From positions 1 to 27,157 of the forward strand of contig JBFMAZ010000087.1 of the NCBI GenBank assembly GCA_040755415.1: a stretch of 27,157 nt of DNA, read 5' to 3'. Of this stretch, positions 1 through 7,153 are shown piece by piece. The stretch is from QYQD01 sp040755415. Lineage in GTDB: Bacteria; Desulfobacterota; QYQD01. Every line of letters begins with the position of its first letter. Position 1 is the stretch's first letter. Below the pieces are notes generated by a model. It searched no databases and had not been told where the DNA came from. It saw only the letters and a program-made list of their open reading frames with translations. The position numbers and the translations under genes are program-made.

Positions 1-63
1 TCGCTTGACAAGCTACCTTGTTGTGATAGCTTTACAACCCTATCTGATTATTGTGTTTTTTGC

Positions 64-74
64 GGGGGGGGGGG
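64..74 (+). promoter_or_regulatory. G11 homopolymer acting as the ileS ribosome-binding region
   Basis: Eleven consecutive G residues lie four bases before the ileS ATG. No other Shine-Dalgarno-like sequence is present, so the tract itself must provide the purine-rich pairing. A TTGACA at 5-10 could be a -35 box, but no convincing -10 follows, so I do not call a promoter. Homopolymers of this length change length readily in cells and in sequencing. Confidence 0.5.
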
Positions 75-78
75 ATAC

Positions 79-2877
79 ATGGACTACCGGGAGACGCTTA
101 ATCTGCCGCAGACTGATTTTGCCATGAAGGCCAATCTTACCGAACGCGAGCCGGCCATGCTTGAGAAATGGGAGGCGACCGGACTTTATGAACGCATACG
201 CACGGCGTCGGGCGGGAGGCCCCGGTATATACTTCATGACGGACCGCCCTATGCCAACGGTCACATCCACATGGGCACGGCCTTTAATAAGATACTGAAG
301 GACATAGTCTTAAAGTCCAGGCAGATGGCCGGGGCTGATTGTCCTTACGTGCCGGGCTGGGACTGCCACGGACTGCCCATCGAACACCAGGTGGACAGGG
401 AGCTAGGGGCCAGGAAGAAAGGTTTATCCAGACTTGAACTCCGGCGGCATTGTCGTAAGTATGCCGAAAAATTCATTGACATCCAGCGGGCCGAGTTCAA
501 ACGTTTGGGCGTCCTGGGGGACTGGAACAATCCTTATCTGACCATGAATTATGAATACGAGGCAGCGATTGCCCGTGAGTTTGGCCGGCTTTTTCTTAAC
601 GGCAGCATATATAAGAGCAAAAAGCCGGTTTATTGGTGCACTTCGTGCCGGACGGCGCTGGCCGAGGCCGAGGTCGAGTATTATCCCCACCGTTCGCCGT
701 CCATCTATGTCAAATTCCCGCTGGTTTCGGATTTGACCTCCCGCTTGCCGTCCCTGGCCGGCAGGAAGGTGTTCATGCTGATATGGACCACCACTCCCTG
801 GACCCTTCCGGCCAACCTGGCCGTGGCCTTAAACCCCGGATTCGATTATGTGGCCGTACAGGCGGGAGATGAGGTATGGATAATGGCCGAAGGGCTGCTT
901 CTTTCACTGCTGGGGGCTTTGGGCATTGAGAGATATAGGATATTGGAGCGTTTCCTGGCACGGCGCCTGGAGGGCCTTAAGTGCCGGCATCCTTTTTATG
1001 AGCGAGATTCTCTGGTCATTATGGCCTCCTATGTGACCCTGGACACGGGCACTGGCTGCGTGCATACCGCGCCGGGCCATGGCCGTGAGGACTATGAGAG
1101 TGGTTCGGCCTACGGGCTGGACATCTATTCGCCGGTGGATGCCGGGGGCAAGTTTACGGATGAGGTCGGCTACTTTGCCGGAGAGGATATCTTCAAGGCC
1201 AATGGGGCCATTATCGATCTTCTTAAGGAGAAGGGGCGTCTGATAGGGAGTGAAGAGATCGAGCATAGTTATCCTCATTGCTGGCGCTGCAAAAAGCCAG
1301 TCATTTTCCGGGCCACCGAACAGTGGTTTGTCTCCATGGAGAAAAACGGCCTGCGGGAAAAGGCGCTGGCCTGGGTGGATAAGGTTAACTGGGTGCCCAA
1401 GTGGGGCCGGGAGCGGATTTACAACATGGTGGCCAGCCGGTCGGATTGGTGTATATCGCGACAACGTTCCTGGGGCGTGCCTCTGACTATTTTTTACTGC
1501 CGCGGTTGCGGCGAAGCGCTCATGAATGCAGAGATCGTGGAAAGGGTGATTAACAGATTCCGCGAAGGCGGTGCGGATATCTGGTTTGAACTCGGGGCCG
1601 AGGGGTTTATCCCGGAGGGAACCCGTTGTCCTAAATGCCAGGGCACGGAGTTTATAAAAGAGACGGACATCCTGGATGTCTGGTTTGATTCCGGGGTCAG
1701 CTTTGCTGCCGTATTAGAGGCCCGGAAAGAGCTGGCCTTCCCGGCCGACTTGTACCTGGAGGGGAGCGACCAGCACCGCGGCTGGTTCCACAGTTCTCTT
1801 CTGGCGGCAGTGGGTACGCGGGGACAGGCCCCCTATCGCTCGGTGCTGACCCATGGCTTTGTAGTCGATGGCGAAGGAAAGAAGATGTCCAAATCCCTGG
1901 GCAATGTCATTGCCCCGGAGGAGGTCATAAAGAAGCATGGGGCGGAGATCCTTCGTCTCTGGGTATCGGCCGAGGATTACCGTGATGATATCAAGATTTC
2001 CCCGGAGATCCTGCAGCGGCTGACCGAGGCCTACCGGAAGATAAGAAATACGGCGCGCTACATACTGGGCAACCTGTATGATTTTTCACCGGGGGAGAAT
2101 ACTGTTTCTTATAGTGAGATGATGGAGATAGACCGTTTTGCGCTGCATCAGCTTGCGCAAATAACGGAGAAGATACGTTCGGCCTACGAGGAATTTGAAC
2201 TGCATGCCGTTTATCACACCCTCTACCAGTTTTGCGCCGTGGATTTGAGCGCCTTTTATTTGGATGTCCTTAAAGACAGGCTCTACACCAGCGGTAAGGA
2301 GTCGAAAGAGCGGCGCTCGGCCCAGACCGCCATGTTTTACATCCTGGATACCCTTGTGCGTTTAATGGCCCCGGTTCTTTCGTTTACTGCCGAGGAGATA
2401 TGGCAGCACATGCCTGAAGTAGCCGGACGGGAAGAGAGTGTCCATCTGGCCGGTTTCTCATCCCTCCCGCCGGAGTTTAAAGATGCGGCACTTGCCGGGA
2501 AGTGGGAGAGGCTGCTCACCGTCCGGGCCGGAGCTACTAAGGCCCTGGAGGTGGCACGCAGGGAGAAGGTGATCGGACATACCCTCAGCGCGGCGCTCAG
2601 GTTTTACCCTGCCTCTGAAGATTATTCGTTTTTGAGCGAAAATGCAGAGCAGTTACGCACCATACTGATTGTATCGCAATTCGAGGTTGCCGAAGGGCCG
2701 GCCCCGGCCGGCGCCTACGTGGCTGAAGAGATAAGCGGGCTTTCCATTGCGGTATCTCCGGCTAAAGGGACCAAATGTGAACGCTGCTGGACGGTCTCTG
2801 AGAGCGTAGGTACTTTTACAGACCACCCGGCTATCTGTGCCCGATGCCGGGAGGTAGTCACCATGGCATCAAAGTAG
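79..2877 (+). CDS. ileS: Isoleucyl-tRNA synthetase
   Basis: Cytoplasmic class I aminoacyl-tRNA synthetase that charges tRNA-Ile with isoleucine and edits mischarged valine. The 932-residue length is normal for the bacterial enzyme. Visible motifs are the HIGH-type PYANGHIHMG near residues 58-66, the WTTTPWTLPAN stretch of the editing region near 238-248, and KMSKS near 602-606. A C-terminal zinc-binding domain carries CERC near 900 and CARC near 922, and its presence shows the gene is complete. The start is the ATG directly after an 11-G tract, which matches the usual N-terminus of the family. The next gene (korC-like) is 265 bases away across repeats, so no operon with lspA, a common partner, is seen here. 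Confidence 0.98.
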   Translation: MDYRETLNLPQTDFAMKANLTEREPAMLEKWEATGLYERIRTASGGRPRYILHDGPPYANGHIHMGTAFNKILKDIVLKSRQMAGADCPYVPGWDCHGLPIEHQVDRELGARKKGLSRLELRRHCRKYAEKFIDIQRAEFKRLGVLGDWNNPYLTMNYEYEAAIAREFGRLFLNGSIYKSKKPVYWCTSCRTALAEAEVEYYPHRSPSIYVKFPLVSDLTSRLPSLAGRKVFMLIWTTTPWTLPANLAVALNPGFDYVAVQAGDEVWIMAEGLLLSLLGALGIERYRILERFLARRLEGLKCRHPFYERDSLVIMASYVTLDTGTGCVHTAPGHGREDYESGSAYGLDIYSPVDAGGKFTDEVGYFAGEDIFKANGAIIDLLKEKGRLIGSEEIEHSYPHCWRCKKPVIFRATEQWFVSMEKNGLREKALAWVDKVNWVPKWGRERIYNMVASRSDWCISRQRSWGVPLTIFYCRGCGEALMNAEIVERVINRFREGGADIWFELGAEGFIPEGTRCPKCQGTEFIKETDILDVWFDSGVSFAAVLEARKELAFPADLYLEGSDQHRGWFHSSLLAAVGTRGQAPYRSVLTHGFVVDGEGKKMSKSLGNVIAPEEVIKKHGAEILRLWVSAEDYRDDIKISPEILQRLTEAYRKIRNTARYILGNLYDFSPGENTVSYSEMMEIDRFALHQLAQITEKIRSAYEEFELHAVYHTLYQFCAVDLSAFYLDVLKDRLYTSGKESKERRSAQTAMFYILDTLVRLMAPVLSFTAEEIWQHMPEVAGREESVHLAGFSSLPPEFKDAALAGKWERLLTVRAGATKALEVARREKVIGHTLSAALRFYPASEDYSFLSENAEQLRTILIVSQFEVAEGPAPAGAYVAEEISGLSIAVSPAKGTKCERCWTVSESVGTFTDHPAICARCREVVTMASK

Positions 2878-2921
2878 ATTGTAGCCAATTGATGTGGTGA
2901 GATGGTTTGAAAATAAGTTGA

Positions 2922-3142
2922 AAAGTTCAAAGTTCAAAATTCAAAGTTCAAATGAATGTCAAATTACCGAAACCCAAAACGTCACTCGTCACCGGTCACT
3001 GGTCATTAGTCATTGGTTAAGTCGGGAGAAAGATAGACCCCTTTTACCAGTGACAAATGACTATTGACTAATGACTTCTACTTTAGTCATTTGGATTTGA
3101 TTTGACATTTGGTTTTTGTCATTTGAAATTTTCCTAAAAGCC
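2922..3142. repeat. Spacer filled with nested short repeats
   Basis: This non-coding spacer between ileS and the korC-like gene starts with AAAGTTCAAA-type direct repeats (about 2922-2955). It continues with a GTCAYTNG heptamer-period hairpin element (2981-3075) and ends with TTTGACATTTGG-type repeats (about 3086-3135) that resemble the inverted complement of the first block. No promoter or ribosome-binding site is obvious. The nested arrangement suggests successive insertions of small non-coding elements. Confidence 0.6.
2981..3075. repeat. Heptamer-period hairpin repeat, copy A
   Basis: The left arm is built from GTCACTC/GTCACCG/GTCACTG/GTCATTA/GTCATTG units. The right arm (about 3046-3075) is the imperfect inverse, with ACCAGTGAC, AAATGAC, TATTGAC and TAATGAC. 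The loop contains a purine-rich stretch and CCCTTTTACCAG. The second copy at 21676-21760 shares the arms and much of the loop, so this is a real dispersed element and not random low complexity. Confidence 0.75.
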
Positions 3143-3700
3143 ATGTATTTTGACGTGATCATATCTGGATTCGGCGGCCAGGGCATACTGTTTATGGGCA
3201 ATCTTCTGGCCCATGCCGCTATGCTCGAGGGGAAAAATGTGACCTATATGCCTGCCTATGGGCCGGAGATGCGGGGAGGGGCGGCTAATTGTACCGTGGT
3301 TGTAGCAGATGAGGAAATCGGTTCTCCGGTCATTTATCACCCGCATACCGCCATCGTCATGAATAGGCCATCTCTATATAAATTCGGCCCGCGCCTCCTG
3401 CGCGGCGGTTTGCTGGTGGTCAACTCTTCTCTTGTTGATCCTGCGGAGGTTGTCTATAAGGGTATCAACCTGTTGTTCGTTCCGGCTAATGACCTGGCCC
3501 GGGAGGCCGGGGATGACCGCTTAGGGAATATGGCAGCCCTGGGGGCCCTTGTAGAAAAGACCGGGGTTGTTCGTTTACAGAGCCTTGTTGATGCCCTGTC
3601 AGAGGTTATACAGAAAAAGTATCGGGATCTGCTGCTGGTAAATATTAAATGCCTGGAAAAGGGTGCCACCTACGTGAAGAATTTCAAATTTGAAATTTGA
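3143..3700 (+). CDS. korC: 2-oxoacid:ferredoxin oxidoreductase, gamma subunit (KorC type)
   Basis: This is the gamma subunit of a pyruvate/2-oxoglutarate:ferredoxin oxidoreductase. These anaerobic enzymes decarboxylate a 2-oxoacid to an acyl-CoA while reducing ferredoxin. Family hallmarks are the N-terminal GFGGQG loop (residues 8-13), the YGPEMRGG segment near 41-48, and the NRPSLYKF and VVNSSLV segments. The product of about 185 residues is a normal length for KorC. I chose the ATG at 3143 because GFGGQG then lies near the N-terminus, as in the family. A TTG at 3116 would add residues encoded by repeat DNA. No clear ribosome-binding site is visible. No alpha, beta or delta subunit gene is beside it, so it is an orphan within this window. 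The last codons (KNFKFEI) fall within AT-rich palindromic repeat DNA. Confidence 0.88.
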   Translation: MYFDVIISGFGGQGILFMGNLLAHAAMLEGKNVTYMPAYGPEMRGGAANCTVVVADEEIGSPVIYHPHTAIVMNRPSLYKFGPRLLRGGLLVVNSSLVDPAEVVYKGINLLFVPANDLAREAGDDRLGNMAALGALVEKTGVVRLQSLVDALSEVIQKKYRDLLLVNIKCLEKGATYVKNFKFEI

Positions 3701-3713
3701 GATCTCAAATTTC
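3692..3713. terminator. 22-bp perfect palindrome spanning two convergent stop codons
   Basis: The palindrome centres on GAGATCTC with AAATTT arms. It contains the TGA of the korC-like gene and the TGA of the opposing histidine kinase gene. An overlapping 18-bp palindrome (TTTCAAATTTGAAA core) precedes it. It could act as a bidirectional terminator, but the stem is AT-rich and no long T run follows, so termination is inferred only. Confidence 0.4.
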
Positions 3714-6700
3714 TTTGGCATCTAGGGCTTTTCGCACTGCAGTGAGCAACTCCGCCACCTGAAATGGTTTCTTGATAAAGCCTTTAAGTTCAGGGCGCAT
3801 AGCCTCTTTCCCCTGGCCATTTAAGCTGTAGCCGCTGGTCAATATTACCTTGACTCCGGGGTTGATCCCCAACAACTCATCCAGGCATTCCATCCCGCCC
3901 ATCTGGGGCATAATCAGGTCGAGGATGACCAGATCGATATCCTGCTGTTGTTTCTGATACATGCCCAGGGCCTCCCGGGGGTCTGATACGGGTATCACCG
4001 TGTAGCTAAAGTCTTCCAGGATGTTCTGGGCCACGCTGAGCACCAGAGGTTCGTCATCAATAATAAGGATGTTTTCATCCCCGGTAGGCAGTTTTTTAAT
4101 TTTTTCTTCCATTTCCTGCCTCGTCTCTCCACCGGCTGGCAGATATATCTTAAACATGGTGCCGCGGCCGATTTCACTATAGACGTTTATAAATCCCCGG
4201 TGATTTTTGACGATGGCATAAACCACCGACAGCCCTAAGCCTGTACCCTTGCCCAGTCCTTTGGTAGTAAAGAAGGGCTCAAAGATACGCTCTGTGATCT
4301 CCCTGGACATCCCGATGCCGGTGTCTGAGATCGCTATGCAGACATAGCGTCCGGGGAGAACACCGTGGTATTTGTTGCAATAGGTATCATCCAGGATGGC
4401 ATTGGTGGTTTCCATAATCAGCCTGCCGCCGTTAGGCATGGCATCCCGGGCATTGAGACAGATGTTCATGACCACCTGCTGGATTTGTACTGGATCGGCC
4501 TCTGTAATGGAAAGGCTGGGATCAAGATAAGTCTCGATAGCTATATTTTTAGGTATGGTGCGTAAAAGCAGGTTTCGGGTCTCCTCTATCAGCGAGTTCA
4601 ATTGAAAAGGTCTCGGGTTGGTGGGCACCTTGCGGCCAAAGGTCAGGAGTTGCTGGACAAGTTCAGCCGCCCGCCCGCCGGCCTGGTCAATGTTTGTAAT
4701 GTAAGTATATTCAGGCCTGCCTTTGTCCAGTTTGTTCAAGAGGAGGGATGCATATCCGGTTATGCCGGTAAGCAGGTTATTAAAGTCATGGGCTATACCG
4801 CCGGCCAGAAGCCCTATAGATTCCATCTTCTGGGCCTGAAAGAACTGGGTTTCTAACTTCTTATACTGGGTTATGTCGTCCATAATAAGGAGGGCCATCT
4901 CTTTTTCTCCCCGCTTGAGGGATAAGACGGTAAAAAGGATAGTCTTTTCTGCCTCCTCGCCATTTACCTCCTTTTTTAAAGACATTTCCTTACGTACGGT
5001 CTCTTCTCCACGGGTGAAGAGGGCCATTAATGCCAGTCGGAGTGGGCAATTGCGACAGGCCCGGTGTGCCTGGCAGTGGGAGCAGTCCGGCCTGTCGCCA
5101 CATTCTTGGCCTTTCCGGTAAATACATCCAAAATGGCAGAGTCCCCATTTACCCAGCATTTCCTCTACCGGCCGGTTGAAGAATTGCCCGGCGTGGTCGC
5201 TGACAAAAGAGAGTCTAAAGTCCGGTTCCATAACGCATATAAAGGAGGGGATAGCGTGCACGAGCCGCGTGTTAAATTCTTCCAGTTCATAGCGGGCCTC
5301 TTCGGCCTTTTTTCGCTGGGTAATATCGCTGGAGATACATTCCGAGCCGATTACCTCCCCATCCCCATTTTTTAAGGCATGGGCGTTCAGGCTGACCCGG
5401 ATTATGTCGCCGTCCTTTTTTTTAAAAGTGGTCTCGAAGTTTTTTACCGAACCATGTTCGATCAATAGCTTTATGAAGCGATCTCTATCTGCGGCGGATA
5501 CATAGACGTCTTTACGAATATCGAGGGCCAACAACTCCTTCGGGGAATCATAGCCGAGCATAGTCATCAGGGCCGGATTAGCCATAATAAACTTTCCGTC
5601 CAGGGTGCTGCGGGAGATACCCTCGGCCGCATTTTCAAAGATTCCGCGGTATTTTTCCTCTGATGCACATAGGGCCTCTCCGGAGAGGGAGACCCGTTTT
5701 ATCTCTTGGTGCAGCTTGCCATAGAGATTTTTCAGGTTTGCGGCCATGGAGTTAAAGGCCTCACCCAGGGCCTGGATCTCGTCTCCGGTCTTAAAGTCGA
5801 AAAACACCTCCCACCTGCCGTTGGCGAATTCCTGTGTGCCTTCCTTGAGCGTAAGGATAGGCCTGGTTATGCGCCGGGAGAGATAAAGTGTGAGGACTAT
5901 CAACACGCCGATAGCCGCCAGCAGCCATAATATGGTCTTGATGACCATTCTCTTTATGGGGGCATAGACGCTGTCCAAAGGCTGTTCGACTATTACGCCC
6001 CAACCCATAGGTTGGATCTGGGCATGAACACCTATTACTTCTCTGCCGTTCCAGGCCCGGTATCGGTCTGATTTGAAGTTTTCAGCATGTTCTATACCGG
6101 AGATGATATGTTTTACGGGGGTGACGTCAGACCATCTCTCATGTTTTAATACATGCCTGAAGTCCGAGTGGGCTATAACATAGCCATTTTTATCCACTAG
6201 ATAGGCATAGCCTTTTTCATTGCCTATCTTTACTGCGGATAGGAGGGCAGAATACTTGCTTATGTCCAGGGTAGTATAAATCATCCCTACCGGCCCCTTA
6301 TCATTATGGATAGTGGCTATGATATTGGTCATGGGCCGGTTTTGTCTAATAAAGACCGGACCGATATAAGATTCAGAGCCCTTTTTTTTCAGGTCAATAA
6401 CTGCTGCTTTCTCAAGACTGCCTTCTTCCAACGGGCAGGAATCAGGGCAGGACCTGACATGGAGGAGTTCCTTGCCATATTTATCCAGGAGACAGAAGCA
6501 GACAAAGTCCGGGAAGCGTTGCATGGCACGGACAAAATAGTTTCTTATGCGCGGGATGTTCATCTCCTGAAAGCAGTCATCCTGTACCGCCATATAGAGG
6601 AGGGACTGACTGTCTCTGACCACTTCCCGGACTACCTCGGCTATGCGCTGGTTAATGACAGCCATGGATTGACATTGATTCTCATAAAGGGTTTGTGCCT

Positions 6701-6818
6701 GAAGATAAATAAGCGAAGAGGCGACGACCAGGGCGATAAATACGGCAGACCCCACAATGTAAAGCGTAAGACGGCGGGCCAGGCTGGACTTAAGATAGGG
6801 TTGCTTGACGGTGGACAC
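3705..6818 (-). CDS. Hybrid sensor histidine kinase (sensor-HAMP-PAS-PAS-HisKA-HATPase-receiver)
   Basis: Membrane-bound two-component sensor of about 1037 residues. I chose the GTG start at 6818 because AAAGGAG lies just upstream; an ATG at 6863 lacks such a site. The order is: transmembrane helix (about 19-42), a large periplasmic sensor region resembling a double Cache domain (about 45-290), second transmembrane helix (about 295-317), HAMP, PAS (about 390-505), and a second PAS (about 525-655). Then come HisKA with GGIAHDFNNLL (His near 676), an HATPase with NARDAMPNGG and GTGLGLSVV, and a C-terminal receiver with its phospho-acceptor Asp in LVILDLIMP (near 965). The second PAS contains seven cysteines between about 560 and 592, which is unusual. 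No separate response regulator is adjacent, so output probably passes through an unlinked phosphotransfer or regulator protein. The signal is unknown. It is divergent from the PilB-like gene. Confidence 0.93.
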   Translation of the reverse strand: MSTVKQPYLKSSLARRLTLYIVGSAVFIALVVASSLIYLQAQTLYENQCQSMAVINQRIAEVVREVVRDSQSLLYMAVQDDCFQEMNIPRIRNYFVRAMQRFPDFVCFCLLDKYGKELLHVRSCPDSCPLEEGSLEKAAVIDLKKKGSESYIGPVFIRQNRPMTNIIATIHNDKGPVGMIYTTLDISKYSALLSAVKIGNEKGYAYLVDKNGYVIAHSDFRHVLKHERWSDVTPVKHIISGIEHAENFKSDRYRAWNGREVIGVHAQIQPMGWGVIVEQPLDSVYAPIKRMVIKTILWLLAAIGVLIVLTLYLSRRITRPILTLKEGTQEFANGRWEVFFDFKTGDEIQALGEAFNSMAANLKNLYGKLHQEIKRVSLSGEALCASEEKYRGIFENAAEGISRSTLDGKFIMANPALMTMLGYDSPKELLALDIRKDVYVSAADRDRFIKLLIEHGSVKNFETTFKKKDGDIIRVSLNAHALKNGDGEVIGSECISSDITQRKKAEEARYELEEFNTRLVHAIPSFICVMEPDFRLSFVSDHAGQFFNRPVEEMLGKWGLCHFGCIYRKGQECGDRPDCSHCQAHRACRNCPLRLALMALFTRGEETVRKEMSLKKEVNGEEAEKTILFTVLSLKRGEKEMALLIMDDITQYKKLETQFFQAQKMESIGLLAGGIAHDFNNLLTGITGYASLLLNKLDKGRPEYTYITNIDQAGGRAAELVQQLLTFGRKVPTNPRPFQLNSLIEETRNLLLRTIPKNIAIETYLDPSLSITEADPVQIQQVVMNICLNARDAMPNGGRLIMETTNAILDDTYCNKYHGVLPGRYVCIAISDTGIGMSREITERIFEPFFTTKGLGKGTGLGLSVVYAIVKNHRGFINVYSEIGRGTMFKIYLPAGGETRQEMEEKIKKLPTGDENILIIDDEPLVLSVAQNILEDFSYTVIPVSDPREALGMYQKQQQDIDLVILDLIMPQMGGMECLDELLGINPGVKVILTSGYSLNGQGKEAMRPELKGFIKKPFQVAELLTAVRKALDAKEI

Positions 6819-7153
6819 GAACTCTCCTTTAAGTCCTTTCCGCAGAGGGCGCGAAGTACGCAAAATTAAGAGCTTATATAATAACGAAGAATGAAATGCA
6901 AATGTAAATTCTGTTTGTTCCCTTTCAACTCCGTATCGGCTATCGGCGAGATTCCCTTAACTAGTTTTCATCCGGAAACTGCCAAATCCCCCCACCCCCC
7001 CTTTGCTAAAGGGGGGGAAATATTGAAATCCCCCTTTGGAAAAGGGGGATACGGGGGATTTTCGCATGAAGACTAATTAAAAACAAACGGATTCGGTTCA
7101 GTCCGTTCAAGGTAAAACCATACGTTTCCGAAGAGTAGATGAGAGGAAGTAAG
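6819..7153. other. Divergent intergenic region with C-rich/G-rich hairpin repeat
   Basis: The region separates the histidine kinase (minus) from the PilB-like gene (plus) and must hold both promoters. I cannot pick out convincing -35/-10 pairs. Its central part (6986-7062) is a two-hairpin dispersed repeat. The rest (6864-6985 and 7063-7138) is unremarkable AT-richer sequence, and I see no riboswitch motif, including the c-di-GMP GEMM type. Confidence 0.6.
6986..7062. repeat. C-rich/G-rich double-hairpin repeat, copy 1
   Basis: Two consecutive hairpins, CCCCCCCTTTGCTAAAGGGGGGG and then CCCCCTTT-GGAAAAGGGGG, are bounded by AAATCCCCCC on the left and GGGGGATTTT on the right. The boundaries are themselves inverted complements. 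The same architecture recurs at 27062-27141 and, with four hairpins, inside a coding region at 19310-19452. Confidence 0.75.

Noticed and set aside
904..1464. A 186-codon minus-strand frame inside ileS
   Set aside because: Antisense shadow of a certain gene, without family features.
6306..6869. A 187-codon plus-strand frame opposite the histidine kinase N-terminus
   Set aside because: Antisense to a well-supported gene, with no recognisable domain and no ribosome-binding site.
6986..7062. C-rich/G-rich repeat as a CRISPR array or as a simple terminator
   Set aside because: There are no regular spacers of equal length, and the same structure recurs in other contexts, including inside a gene. 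A dispersed repeat fits better.
6864..7138. A c-di-GMP (GEMM) riboswitch before the PilB-like gene
   Set aside because: I looked because the protein seems c-di-GMP-linked, but the conserved GEMM core motifs are not present.
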